A DNA stretch of 64,000 nucleotides. Origin: Sedimentibacter sp. zth1. Its GTDB lineage: Bacteria; Bacillota; Clostridia; Tissierellales; Sedimentibacteraceae. The stretch spans positions 2,294,001 through 2,358,000 of the forward strand of contig NZ_CP071445.1 of assembly GCF_017352195.1 (NCBI RefSeq), read 5' to 3'. The notes beneath the pieces were generated by a model. That model did no database searches. It saw nothing but the letters and a program-made list of their open reading frames with translations, and had not been told where the DNA came from. The translations under genes were made by a program, and so were the position numbers. The first letter of the stretch is position 1. The number at the start of each line of letters is the position of its first letter. Shown here piece after piece: positions 8,819 through 17,451 of the stretch.

Positions 8819-10051
8819 TTATATTGCCCAGTTACCTTTTTCAAAAATAACTGTTTTATTGCCGTTTTCTTCAATACCAGTAACCTTTAAATCCTTAGTG
8901 CCAACCATAAAGTCTACATGATTCATTGAATCATTGCCACCAATTTTTTTTAGGTCTTCCTTAGATAATAGTTCTCCGCCTTTTATTGTGTTTGGATAAC
9001 ATTTGCCAAAAGCAAAGTGACATGATGCATTTTCATCAAATAAAGTATTATAGAATAAAATACCCATATTTGAAATAGCAGAGTCATAAGGAACTAAAGC
9101 AACTTCACCAAGTCTTCTTGAGCCTTCGTCTGTATTTAGAAGTCTTTCCAAAGCTTCGTAACCTTCTTTAGCATCAAAATCAACAACTTTACCATCTTTA
9201 AATGTAACACTAAAGTTATTGATAAGTGTTCCTTGATAACTTAAAGGCATTGAGCTAACAACTTTACCATCAGCATATCTGCAATCTGGTGCTGTAAACA
9301 CTTCTTCAGTTGGCATATTAGGAAAAAATCTAATACCTTTTGTATTAGATTCTCCACCACCTGCCCAAATGTGGTTTTTAGGCATTCCAACAACAAAGTC
9401 AGTTCCTAAAGAGTTTTCATAATGTAGTTTTGCAAATTGTTTCTCGTTTAATATATTACATTTAGAAACTAAATTTGCATCATGCTTTTTCCAAGCTTCA
9501 ACAGGATTTTCTTTTCCTATATGAACGGTTTTAAAAATAGCTTCCCATAATTTTTCTATAGCTTCCTTTTCGTCTAAGTCAGGGAATATTTTTTTAGCCC
9601 ATGCAACGTTTGGAACAGCAAATAAATTCCATTGAAGTTCACTTTTATCAAAACAATCTCTATAATCCTTAAGTGCTATTTCAGACGCTTTTACATTTGC
9701 TAGCAATTTTTCAGATGAAACTCCTTTAAATATTTCAGGGTCCTCTGCTAATACATTCATAAATGCTGCATTTTGTTTTGCGTAATCATTATAAAATGAA
9801 GCTTTCCAGTTAGGAACGTTTTCAAAAACTTCAAGTGGGGCATAGTCAAATTTTAATCGTCCTAATTTTTCATCCTTCCAACTAACAACAACTTCCTTTG
9901 CGCCTGCTTCATAAGCACATTTTGTTATCATTCTTGCAAATTCTGCATACTCAACTGGACATTGTAAAACAAGTATTTGATCTTTTTGAATATTAACACC
10001 AGTTTTAACTGCCAATTCAGCATATTCCATTAGTTTTTCATTTAAATTCAT
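8819..10051 (-). CDS. M29 family aminopeptidase (AmpS/PepS type)
   Basis: 410-residue cytosolic metallo-aminopeptidase matching AmpS/PepS/aminopeptidase T in length and motifs: EVFTAPDCRYADG and GESNTKG blocks in the middle, a CHFAFGKCYPNTIKGG block, and NHVDFMVGT near the end. In the known M29 structures a Glu/Glu/His/Tyr/His/Asp set binds two metal ions; the H and D of HVDFM are two of them. It removes N-terminal residues from peptides, in line with amino-acid fermentation. The start ATG 10051 follows GAGAGGATAAAAAT. It is single, on the opposite strand to its neighbours. A second, shorter M29-like gene lies at 28927-29913. Confidence 0.93.
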   Translation of the reverse strand: MNLNEKLMEYAELAVKTGVNIQKDQILVLQCPVEYAEFARMITKCAYEAGAKEVVVSWKDEKLGRLKFDYAPLEVFENVPNWKASFYNDYAKQNAAFMNVLAEDPEIFKGVSSEKLLANVKASEIALKDYRDCFDKSELQWNLFAVPNVAWAKKIFPDLDEKEAIEKLWEAIFKTVHIGKENPVEAWKKHDANLVSKCNILNEKQFAKLHYENSLGTDFVVGMPKNHIWAGGGESNTKGIRFFPNMPTEEVFTAPDCRYADGKVVSSMPLSYQGTLINNFSVTFKDGKVVDFDAKEGYEALERLLNTDEGSRRLGEVALVPYDSAISNMGILFYNTLFDENASCHFAFGKCYPNTIKGGELLSKEDLKKIGGNDSMNHVDFMVGTKDLKVTGIEENGNKTVIFEKGNWAI

Positions 10052-10131
10052 ATTTTTATCCTCTCAAATTTATAATTTATACTAATATTATACAATATGT
10101 AAACATTATTTCCAATACAATATTTTAATAA

Positions 10132-10163
10132 CAAAAAAACGCGTATATAGTCATACGCATTTA
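10132..10163 (-). terminator. Terminator of the ABC-F gene
   Basis: On the minus strand a GCGTAT/ATACGC hairpin is followed by a run of seven T (plus-strand A run 10133-10139). It lies 33 bases beyond the ABC-F stop codon. Confidence 0.75.
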
Positions 10164-10195
10164 ATATATCAAATTATAGTTTTGTAATAAAAAAA

Positions 10196-11752
10196 TCATA
10201 CTATTTTAGTTGTAAAATTTTCTAAATTCCATACATCTGTTACAAAGCTTTCATAAAAATAAGGTTCATGGCATACTAAAAGAACAGTACCTTTAAATTC
10301 TCTAATAGCCTTTTCCAATTCATCTTTTGCTTCAACATCAAGGTGATTAGTAGGTTCGTCAAGAACTAAAAAATTATGTTCTAAAAGCAGTATTTTGCAA
10401 AGTCTAACTTTTGCATTTTCTCCACCAGACAATACTTTCATCATGCTTGTTATATTATCATTAGTCAAACCACATCTTGCAAGTTCAAGTCTAACCTCAT
10501 GGTTTGTAAGGGAAGGATATAAATTCCAAACTTCATCTAATGCAGTATTTGAATTGTCCTTAGAATCTTCTTGTTCAAAGTATCCTGTTTGAACATTATC
10601 TCCATGAAAAACTGAACCAGATATAGGTGGAATAATACCTAAAAGTGTTTTTAAAAGAGTTGATTTGCCAAGTCCATTAACACCACATATTGCAATCTTT
10701 TTGCCTCTTTCAACTTCTAAATTCATTGGTTTTGTTAGAGCAATATCGTATCCAATTACTAAGTCCTTAGCTTCAATCAAAAATCTACTTGGAGCTTTTG
10801 TTTCCTTAAATTTGAAAGTTGGTTTTGGTTTTTCACGAGGTTTTTCAATTACATCTATCTTTTCAAGTTTTTTAGCTCTACTTTGTGCCATACCTCTTGT
10901 AGCAACCCTAGCTTTATTACGGGCAATAAAATCTTCTAATTTTTCTATTTCTTTTTGTTGCTTTTGAATATCTCTTTCTAATTGTCGTTTTTTAAGATCA
11001 TAAAGACGTTGAAACTCATCGTAATTTCCTACATACCTAGTTAATTCACAGTTTTCAACATGATAAATCAAATTACATACATTATTTATAAATGGAATAT
11101 CATGTGAAATTAAAATAAATGCATTTTCATAATTTTGAAGGTACTTAGTTAACCATTCAATATGATTAGCATCTAAGTAGTTTGTGGGCTCGTCAAGTAA
11201 AAGTATAGTTGGATTTTGTAGTAAAAGTTTAGTAAGTAATACTTTTGTACGTTGTCCACCGCTTAACTCATTTACTTTTTTATCAAGGCCTATATCGCCA
11301 AGACCTAAACCATTTGCAACTTCTTCAATTTTAGAATCAATAGTATAAAACCCACTACTGTCAAGTATAGTTTGAATTTCAGCAGTATCATCCATCATTC
11401 TAGCTACTTCTTCATCAGTTGATTCTGCCATTTTGTCATAAATACTTAACATTTCTTGCTCAATTTTAAATAAATCACTAAAAGCAAGTCTAAGATTTTC
11501 TCTTATAGTTGTATCAGGTTCAAGAACAGAGTGTTGATCTAAATATCCAACAGTTACTCGATTTGACCATTCGACTTGACCTTCATCAGGCATTAATTTA
11601 CCAGTAATAATATTTAAAAATGTTGATTTTCCTTCTCCATTTGCACCAATAAGAGCTACGTGTTCACCTTTTAATAGTCTAAAAGATACATTATCAAGTA
11701 TAGCTCGTGCACCAAATCCGTGAGTTACGTTTTTTACGTTTAATACGCTCAA
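10196..11752 (-). CDS. ABC-F family ATP-binding protein (YkpA/YbiT-like)
   Basis: 518 residues with two ABC ATPase cassettes and no membrane part. Cassette 1 has GANGEGKST (about residue 36), LSGGQRTK and LLLDEPTNYLD. Cassette 2 has GVNGLGKST, LSGGENAK and VLDEPTNHLD. A charged linker between them (ARVATRGMAQSRAKKLEKID) is the P-site tRNA interaction motif of ABC-F proteins. These proteins bind the ribosomal E site and relieve stalling or regulate early elongation. Length and linker fit the YkpA/YbiT group better than the antibiotic-resistance groups, but resistance cannot be excluded. The start ATG 11752 stands behind a GAGAGAGGAATTT leader. It is monocistronic. Confidence 0.92.
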   Translation of the reverse strand: MSVLNVKNVTHGFGARAILDNVSFRLLKGEHVALIGANGEGKSTFLNIITGKLMPDEGQVEWSNRVTVGYLDQHSVLEPDTTIRENLRLAFSDLFKIEQEMLSIYDKMAESTDEEVARMMDDTAEIQTILDSSGFYTIDSKIEEVANGLGLGDIGLDKKVNELSGGQRTKVLLTKLLLQNPTILLLDEPTNYLDANHIEWLTKYLQNYENAFILISHDIPFINNVCNLIYHVENCELTRYVGNYDEFQRLYDLKKRQLERDIQKQQKEIEKLEDFIARNKARVATRGMAQSRAKKLEKIDVIEKPREKPKPTFKFKETKAPSRFLIEAKDLVIGYDIALTKPMNLEVERGKKIAICGVNGLGKSTLLKTLLGIIPPISGSVFHGDNVQTGYFEQEDSKDNSNTALDEVWNLYPSLTNHEVRLELARCGLTNDNITSMMKVLSGGENAKVRLCKILLLEHNFLVLDEPTNHLDVEAKDELEKAIREFKGTVLLVCHEPYFYESFVTDVWNLENFTTKIV

Positions 11753-11825
11753 ATTTTAAATTCCTCTCTCTAAAAAAATAAACTTACTTATATATAATAA
11801 TAAAAAATAGTGTATTTGTAAATAA

Positions 11826-11855
11826 CAAAAACAAGCTTAATATTATTAAGCTTGT
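11826..11855 (-). terminator. Terminator of pncB
   Basis: 11-bp perfect stem (11831-11841 with 11845-11855), followed on the minus strand by TTTTTGTTATTT. It begins 16 bases after the pncB stop codon. Confidence 0.82.
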
Positions 11856-11871
11856 CAAATATATACAAAAA

Positions 11872-13332
11872 TTATTTTACACTGTATTTTTTTATCATCT
11901 CATTTTTGCAATCCCATAATTTTTGTGATAAATCCACAAAATATTGATGAGGGTTGTAAAATCTTTTTATTTCAAGCCAAAATAGACTCAATTGTTCTTT
12001 AGAATAATTTCTTATTTCTTCAAGTGTAGGCATATCATATACACATTTACCATCAATAAATATTGGCTTTTGCAATTTTTTTGCTGTAAAATCAGTAATT
12101 TTTTTCTTTTTCCAAGTATGAATTGGGTCAAAAATTGTATATGGTTTAGTATCATCTATAATTTCGTCCTGTAAAGTTATAACATCGGCTTTAGGTACTC
12201 CAGTTGATTTATCAACCAACCTCCAAACTTGTTTAAATCCAGGATTAGTAACTTTTTCAACGTTTTCAGAAATTTTGATTCTAGGAATGATTTTCCCATC
12301 AATTTCAATTGCAGCAAGCTTGTATACACCGCCAAAAACGGGCTCTGATTTTGCAGTTACAAGTCTTTCACCAACACCAAAGGTATCAATTTGTGCTCCT
12401 TGATTCAAAAGGTCTGAAATTAAGTATTCATCAAGGCTATTCGAAGCGATAATTTTACAATCCTGTAAGCCCTCAGCATCAAGTATTTTTCTGCATTTTT
12501 TAGATAAATAAGCTATATCACCGCTGTCTATTCTAACACCCTTTAATCTTTTTCCCATTGGTTCTAAAACTTCTTTTGAAAGTTTTATAGCATTAGGAAG
12601 CCCACTGTTCATTATATTATATGTATCTATTAAAACAATACAATTGTCTGGATATAGTCTTGCGTAATTTTCAAATGCAATATATTCATCTCCAAATAGT
12701 TGTATCCAAGAATGTGCCATAGTTCCTGCAGCAGGTACACCAAAAACTTCGTCAGCTATAGTTGTAGCAGTACCAGCTACCCCACCAATATATGCAGCTC
12801 TAGCGCCATATATTGCTCCATCGTAACCTTGACATCTTCTTGCACCAAATTCAAGTACAGCTCTTCCTTTTGCAGCTCTAACAATTCTATTTGCTTTCGT
12901 CGCAATTAAACTTTGGTGATTAATTGTAACCAAAACCATAGTTTCCAACAATTGAGCTTCTATAGCTTTAGCTTTAACTGTCAGTATTGGTTCATAAGGA
13001 AATACTGGAGTTCCTTCAGGTATAGCAAAAATACTACCCGTAAATTTAAAATTAAGAAGATAATCTAAAAATTCTTCACTAAAAATTCCTTTGCTTCTTA
13101 AAAAATCAATATTACTTTTTGTAAATCTTAAGTTAGTAATGTAATCTATGATTTGTTCAAGACCAGCTGCTATAGCAAAACCAGCGTTGTCAGGATTTTT
13201 CCTATAGAACACATCAAAATATACTATGCAATCTTTTAATCCTTTCTGAAAATATCCATTAGACATTGTAAGTTCATAAAAATCCATTAGCATAGAAAGG
13301 TTTCTATCATTTCTAACATCAATTGTACTCAT
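11872..13332 (-). CDS. pncB: Nicotinate phosphoribosyltransferase
   Basis: 486 residues, the usual length of the long clostridial PncB group. Recognisable blocks are LMDFYELTMSNGYFQKG at the N-terminus, EFGARRCQGYDGAIYGARAAYIGG in the middle, GVRIDSGDIAYLSKK, and GVGERLVTAKSEPVFGGVYKL. The enzyme joins nicotinate and PRPP, with ATP, to nicotinate mononucleotide in NAD salvage. I place the start at ATG 13332: the GGAG box overlaps an earlier in-frame ATG at 13344, which is therefore part of the binding site. A sigma-A promoter lies at 13379-13407 and a terminator at 11826-11855, so it is a single-gene unit. Confidence 0.95.
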   Translation of the reverse strand: MSTIDVRNDRNLSMLMDFYELTMSNGYFQKGLKDCIVYFDVFYRKNPDNAGFAIAAGLEQIIDYITNLRFTKSNIDFLRSKGIFSEEFLDYLLNFKFTGSIFAIPEGTPVFPYEPILTVKAKAIEAQLLETMVLVTINHQSLIATKANRIVRAAKGRAVLEFGARRCQGYDGAIYGARAAYIGGVAGTATTIADEVFGVPAAGTMAHSWIQLFGDEYIAFENYARLYPDNCIVLIDTYNIMNSGLPNAIKLSKEVLEPMGKRLKGVRIDSGDIAYLSKKCRKILDAEGLQDCKIIASNSLDEYLISDLLNQGAQIDTFGVGERLVTAKSEPVFGGVYKLAAIEIDGKIIPRIKISENVEKVTNPGFKQVWRLVDKSTGVPKADVITLQDEIIDDTKPYTIFDPIHTWKKKKITDFTAKKLQKPIFIDGKCVYDMPTLEEIRNYSKEQLSLFWLEIKRFYNPHQYFVDLSQKLWDCKNEMIKKYSVK

Positions 13333-13378
13333 AATAATCTCCATTATTGTTATATTTAATAATTGTTACAATACATGG

Positions 13379-13407
13379 ATTATACATCAAAATAATATTG
13401 TTTTCAA
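13379..13407 (-). promoter_or_regulatory. Sigma-A type promoter of pncB
   Basis: On the minus strand TTGAAA (13407-13402), a 17-bp spacer and TATAAT (13384-13379). The start would be near 13372, giving a short leader before ATG 13332. Confidence 0.75.
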
Positions 13408-13503
13408 TAGCAAAATATGATTGATTTTTTTTGGATATAATATTAAAATTGTATATATAAGGATTAATGTATTTTTCATTATATGTAAAATGAGGGTGAT
13501 GAG

Positions 13504-14292
13504 ATGATTAATAACTGGCAAAAGTTTTTACTTCCGTATAGTCAGGCAGTAGATGAATTAAAAGTTAAATTTAAAAGTATGCGCAAATCATACAAAGGAC
13601 TAGATGAGTTTTCTCCTATCGAGTTTGTAACAGGTAGGGTAAAAACTATTTCAAGTATAATTGAAAAATTAGGACGAAGGGGACTTTCTATTGATGATGC
13701 AGCTAAATTAGAAGATATTTCGGGCATAAGAATAATGTGTCAACTTGTCGATGATATTACTTCAGTTGTTGATTTGATAAAAGCTAGAGATGGTAAAGAC
13801 CTTGAAATAGTTGAAGAAAGAGATTATACTAAGAATATTAAAGAAAGCGGTTATAGAAGCTATCATGTAATAGTTAATTATTGGGTATATACAGCGGCTG
13901 GACCAAAGGAAGTTTTAGCAGAAATACAAATAAGGACATTGGCAATGAATTTTTGGGCTACTATAGACCATTCTATAAACTATAAATTCGAAGGCAATAT
14001 ACCAGAACATGTAAAAATAAGATTAAAAAATGCAGCTGATGCAGCTTACATACTAGATATGGAAATGTCTGAAATTAAGGATGAAATTAAAGATTCACAA
14101 AAGCTTTTTTTGGCTGAATCTTCACTTACAGAAAAAATATTAAACAAAATACATATTTTATATGTTAATAACAATTATAGTAGTGTAGATTTATTGCGAA
14201 AAGAATTTTACTATGCTAAAAAAAGTGGAAGCTTAGATGAACTGAGAAAGTTGAATGATAAAATAGATTTGATATTTAAAGAAATTGAATAA
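13504..14292 (+). CDS. relQ: Small alarmone synthetase, RelQ/YjbM type
   Basis: 262 residues with only the RelA/SpoT nucleotidyltransferase (synthetase) domain. Motifs include KLEDISGIRIMCQLVDDI, the G-loop region ERDYTKNIKESGYRSYHVIV and EIQIRTLAMNFWATIDHSINYKF with the catalytic EIQ glutamate. No HD hydrolase, TGS or ACT domain is present. It should make (p)ppGpp from ATP and GTP/GDP without ribosome control. The C-terminal helices (YILDMEMSEIKDEIKD) resemble the tetramer-forming end of RelQ. GGGTGATGAG precedes the start. The gene heads a same-strand run with 14344, 15319 and 15832, although the 50-bp gap leaves room for a separate promoter. The synthetase call is firm; RelQ versus RelP is less so. 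Confidence 0.88.
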   Translation: MINNWQKFLLPYSQAVDELKVKFKSMRKSYKGLDEFSPIEFVTGRVKTISSIIEKLGRRGLSIDDAAKLEDISGIRIMCQLVDDITSVVDLIKARDGKDLEIVEERDYTKNIKESGYRSYHVIVNYWVYTAAGPKEVLAEIQIRTLAMNFWATIDHSINYKFEGNIPEHVKIRLKNAADAAYILDMEMSEIKDEIKDSQKLFLAESSLTEKILNKIHILYVNNNYSSVDLLRKEFYYAKKSGSLDELRKLNDKIDLIFKEIE

Positions 14293-14343
14293 TGACTTTG
14301 TTTATACAATAATATTTAATACATAAATATAAAGGGGCAGAAA

Positions 14344-15288
14344 ATGTCAGAAAATAAAAGGAAAAAATTAATAAGGATAATAATATGCGCATTATTACTA
14401 TGTTTAATATTAGTATGCTCATTTAATTACAATAAAAATCACAAAAAAACAGACAAAGTAATAGACTATTTACAATCTTCTGAAAATTCGCTTGAAAAAG
14501 ATGAAGAAAATGAAGAAAATATAGAAAATGAAGAAAATGTTAATGATAATAATCAACGATGTGATAACACTAATATTGTATTTAATGAAAACGATAAAGA
14601 GAATAAATATGATTACATAGATAATGATAACAATGGGGAGGTAGATATCTCTGAAGACGAGTCAAAATATGTTTTTGGTGAAAAGGTACCAGAAAGTGAA
14701 ACTGTAACTGATGACTATTTTTCAGATGCAGTATTTATAGGTAATTCACAAATTGAAGGAATATTGCTATATAAGTCTATGAAGAATGCTACTATATATG
14801 GTGGTAAAGGCATAATGGTAAATACAATATTTACAAAACAAGTTATAAAAAATGATGACTCTGAAAGAATAACAATAATGGATGCTTTGTCAAAAAATAA
14901 ATTTAAGAAAGTATATATTATGTTAGGTGCTAATGAGTTAGGCTGGGAATTTGATTATATATTTATTGAGCAATATGGGAAAGTAATAGATGAGGTAAAA
15001 AAACTTCAACCAGATGCATTGATATATGTAAATGCTATAATGCCAGTTTCAAAAGGGAAAGACACAAAAGACAAGATATATAATAATACAAATATTGAAA
15101 ATTTCAATAAACTTATATTGCAAATGACCAAAGAAAAAGAAGCATACTATATAGATTCCAAAGAGGCGATGGCGGATGAAAATGGGTATTTGCCGGATGA
15201 TGCTGGACATGATGGAGTTCATTTGAATGCTGAATATTACGAAAAATGGTTTAATTATTTAAAAACACATACAGTACAAGAAATATAA
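14344..15288 (+). CDS. Membrane-anchored SGNH/GDSL-type hydrolase
   Basis: 314 residues: an N-terminal membrane helix (residues 11-26), a very acidic Asn/Glu-rich linker (about 30-120) and an SGNH domain. Catalytic blocks are FIGNSQIEG (Ser135), a glycine in the GGKG turn, LGANELG (Asn197) and DGVHLN (Asp290, His293). Such extracytoplasmic enzymes remove or transfer acyl groups on cell-wall glycans. The following DUF4358 lipoprotein gene starts 30 bp downstream, a pairing that suggests joint action at the envelope. The start ATG lies behind AAAGGGGCAGAAA. The fold call is secure; the substrate is unknown. Confidence 0.85.
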   Translation: MSENKRKKLIRIIICALLLCLILVCSFNYNKNHKKTDKVIDYLQSSENSLEKDEENEENIENEENVNDNNQRCDNTNIVFNENDKENKYDYIDNDNNGEVDISEDESKYVFGEKVPESETVTDDYFSDAVFIGNSQIEGILLYKSMKNATIYGGKGIMVNTIFTKQVIKNDDSERITIMDALSKNKFKKVYIMLGANELGWEFDYIFIEQYGKVIDEVKKLQPDALIYVNAIMPVSKGKDTKDKIYNNTNIENFNKLILQMTKEKEAYYIDSKEAMADENGYLPDDAGHDGVHLNAEYYEKWFNYLKTHTVQEI

Positions 15289-15318
15289 TAAAAACAATAA
15301 AGGAAGAAGGTAAAATAA

Positions 15319-15795
15319 ATGAAAACAAAAGGTATAAAAATAATTACATTATTACTATTATCAATTTTTATGGTAGGGTGTACAGCTAAAGAAGATGTAT
15401 CAATTAATGTGGAAGCACTAATGAATGATGCTAAAGAAGCAGCTCAATTTGAAGATGATTTGGTAGAGTTAGATAAAGATATAGTTAACAACATTTATAC
15501 TTCATTGGATTTAGCTGATGTAAAAGAATTTAAAATACTTACATCTTCAACAAGTGTAAAAGCTGAAGAAATAGCTATATTTGAAGCAAATGATGCAAAT
15601 GCAGCACAAAGAATTTTAGATTCAGTTGAGGAAAGATTAAGCGATATGAAATTAGGATTTGAAGGATATATACCCGAAGAGTTAGCAATAGCAGAAAATG
15701 CTATAGTAAAAAAAGAAGGCAATTATGTATTATTTGCAGTTGGTAAAAACTATAAAGAAATTGATAGCATATTCAATAAATATATAGATAAATAA
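15319..15795 (+). CDS. DUF4358 domain lipoprotein
   Basis: 158 residues. The signal sequence ends in the lipobox FMVGC with the lipid-bearing Cys21, so the mature protein sits on the outer face of the membrane. The remainder is one DUF4358 domain, recognised from the KEFKILTSSTSVKAEEIAIFE stretch and a late YVLFAVGKNYKEI. No enzymatic residues stand out. DUF4358 lipoproteins of Clostridia are often encoded beside SGNH or MBOAT genes, and here the SGNH gene is immediately upstream with an AGGAAGAAGG binding site in the gap. The function is unknown; a helper in cell-surface acylation is plausible inference. Confidence 0.8.
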   Translation: MKTKGIKIITLLLLSIFMVGCTAKEDVSINVEALMNDAKEAAQFEDDLVELDKDIVNNIYTSLDLADVKEFKILTSSTSVKAEEIAIFEANDANAAQRILDSVEERLSDMKLGFEGYIPEELAIAENAIVKKEGNYVLFAVGKNYKEIDSIFNKYIDK

Positions 15796-15831
15796 ACCCA
15801 AAAAAAGTAATAACATTAAAATGGAGGTAAA

Positions 15832-16716
15832 ATGTTTATTGAATTATCATTAGATGAAAAAGAGAAATTTATAAGAGATAAATATTGGGGAAAATGTAGA
15901 TTGTCAGGAAAGAGTGCAGCTGTAATAAAAAAGATTAGTGCTGTTGCAAATAATACGAGATCAAATCCTGAAAAATTAGTAGCTGTGGAAGGAATATGGG
16001 CAGGAAATCAGCTATTAAAATATGATGTAAAAATACAAGCAGTGGTATTAGATTTAAATTCTATTAAAACTTTAGAAGCGTATAAAATTATGATTGAATT
16101 ATCGGATAAGGCTGAAGAGGTACATATTGTATCAAATTCTACGTTTAATAAGCTTATAGAAATAGGTACATCAGCAGGGATATTTGTATTGGCAAAGTTT
16201 CCACAAACAAAGCTACAAAACCTTAATCCTAAAAAACATGAGGTTATAGTAGTGCTAGACGGATTAGAAATACCAGGTAACATAGGTACAATAATTAGAT
16301 CGTGCGATGGGACAGAAACAGATGCAATAATAATATGCAATAGAAAAACCAGAATAACACATCCTAAAATTTTAAGAAGTAGCCAAGGGTCGTGTTTTAA
16401 AGTACCAATAGTTGAAGACGAGTCAGAGAAAGTTATAGAATGGCTTCAAAAGAATAAATATAGAATTTTATTAGCAGATACTGATGCTAATGATTATTAT
16501 TACGATGATGAGTATAAAGGAAAAATTGCTATAATCATGGGTAGTGAAAGATATGGAATATCAAGAGAGTGGTATAATATAGAAACTCAGTCAATCAAAA
16601 TACCGATGTATGGTGATTGCGATTCACTAAATGTTGGCATAGCCGCAACTTTAATTTTATACGAGGCTGCCATCAAAAGACATGGTGTTACAAATAAATT
16701 AAGAAAATTAATATAA
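15832..16716 (+). CDS. SpoU/TrmH family 2'-O-ribose RNA methyltransferase
   Basis: 294 residues. An N-terminal L30e-like substrate-binding part (about 1-115) precedes the SPOUT catalytic domain with its three motifs: VLDGLEIPGNIGTIIRSCDG (motif 1 with Asn and Arg), IAIIMGSERYGIS (motif 2) and IPMYGDCDSLNVGIAATLIL (motif 3). These form the trefoil knot that binds S-adenosylmethionine. It should methylate a ribose 2'-OH in rRNA or tRNA; the target nucleotide cannot be told. GGAGG lies seven bases before ATG. It ends the run of genes begun at 13504 and shares a bidirectional terminator with the HD gene. Confidence 0.9.
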   Translation: MFIELSLDEKEKFIRDKYWGKCRLSGKSAAVIKKISAVANNTRSNPEKLVAVEGIWAGNQLLKYDVKIQAVVLDLNSIKTLEAYKIMIELSDKAEEVHIVSNSTFNKLIEIGTSAGIFVLAKFPQTKLQNLNPKKHEVIVVLDGLEIPGNIGTIIRSCDGTETDAIIICNRKTRITHPKILRSSQGSCFKVPIVEDESEKVIEWLQKNKYRILLADTDANDYYYDDEYKGKIAIIMGSERYGISREWYNIETQSIKIPMYGDCDSLNVGIAATLILYEAAIKRHGVTNKLRKLI

Positions 16717-16757
16717 AAATCAAGGAATATTCTAGTTACTAGAATATTCCTTGATTT
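16717..16757. terminator. Bidirectional terminator (SpoU-type gene / HD gene)
   Basis: Perfect 18-bp stem (16717-16734 with 16740-16757) with loop GTTAC. The right arm overlaps the stop codon of the opposing HD gene by two bases. Confidence 0.9.
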
Positions 16758-17241
16758 ATTTCGTATTAAAGCTATATTTATTAGATGTAATCTTTTTGAA
16801 ATTACTACAGTATTCAAATATTGCAATATATTTATCTACAAAGCTTACTATCCAAGCTTCTTTCCCCTTAGGCAATCCAAATGGGAACATATGTCCTTTA
16901 ATTATGTCTTCTTCTAATTCATTTAAATCAAAATATTTCTTTGAATTTTCAAGTGCTATCTTGGGATGATTAATAGCATGTTTTATAGAATCTGAAATAA
17001 TGCCTATATGTTTTCTTTTATAAAACTTGTATAGAAAAAAATCATGTAACAAGGCACCCCTTATGCATGATTGCCAGTCAAGACCCTTCTTCTTAGCTAT
17101 CTCATAGGAATAATATGCTACCTTTAGGCTATGATCATAAACACTTTCATCGTGATGTTTTATATTTTTTGTTTGCTGATATTCTGGATGAGTCAATATA
17201 GGTTCTGCAATACATAAAAAGTCATTATCATATATTTTCAT
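16756..17241 (-). CDS. HD domain phosphohydrolase
   Basis: 161-residue single-domain HD-superfamily protein. Metal-binding blocks are YDHSLKVAYYSYEIAKKKG (first His), GALLHDFFLYKF (the HD doublet), an AINHPKIALE histidine and ends near SFVDKYIA with an Asp, in the normal order H...HD...D. Such small HD proteins hydrolyse nucleotides or phosphoesters, but the substrate is not predictable. The start ATG lies behind TGAAAGGAAACAATCTCA. It is monocistronic and converges with the SpoU-type gene. Confidence 0.85.
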   Translation of the reverse strand: MKIYDNDFLCIAEPILTHPEYQQTKNIKHHDESVYDHSLKVAYYSYEIAKKKGLDWQSCIRGALLHDFFLYKFYKRKHIGIISDSIKHAINHPKIALENSKKYFDLNELEEDIIKGHMFPFGLPKGKEAWIVSFVDKYIAIFEYCSNFKKITSNKYSFNTK

Positions 17242-17365
17242 TGAGATTGTTTCCTTTCATGGCACCAAAGTTTGATAAATATTTTAGCTTACTTAAATAC
17301 TATAACATACAATGCATATATGTAAACACTAAAATATTTCATAAATTGAAATATTTTAGCACACA

Positions 17366-17394
17366 AAAGCACGTTGCTACTTGCAACGTGCTTT
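17366..17394. terminator. Strong hairpin downstream of the M23 gene
   Basis: 12-bp perfect stem AAAGCACGTTGC with its complement (17366-17377, 17383-17394). A second AT-only inverted repeat lies at 17329-17359. Together they fill the gap between the M23 and HD genes. The T run after the stem on the minus strand is short (four T). Confidence 0.65.
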
Positions 17395-17451
17395 AAATTA
17401 GTATATTTAACGTATATAAATTACGTTTTAAATTCATAGTTAAATTTTAAA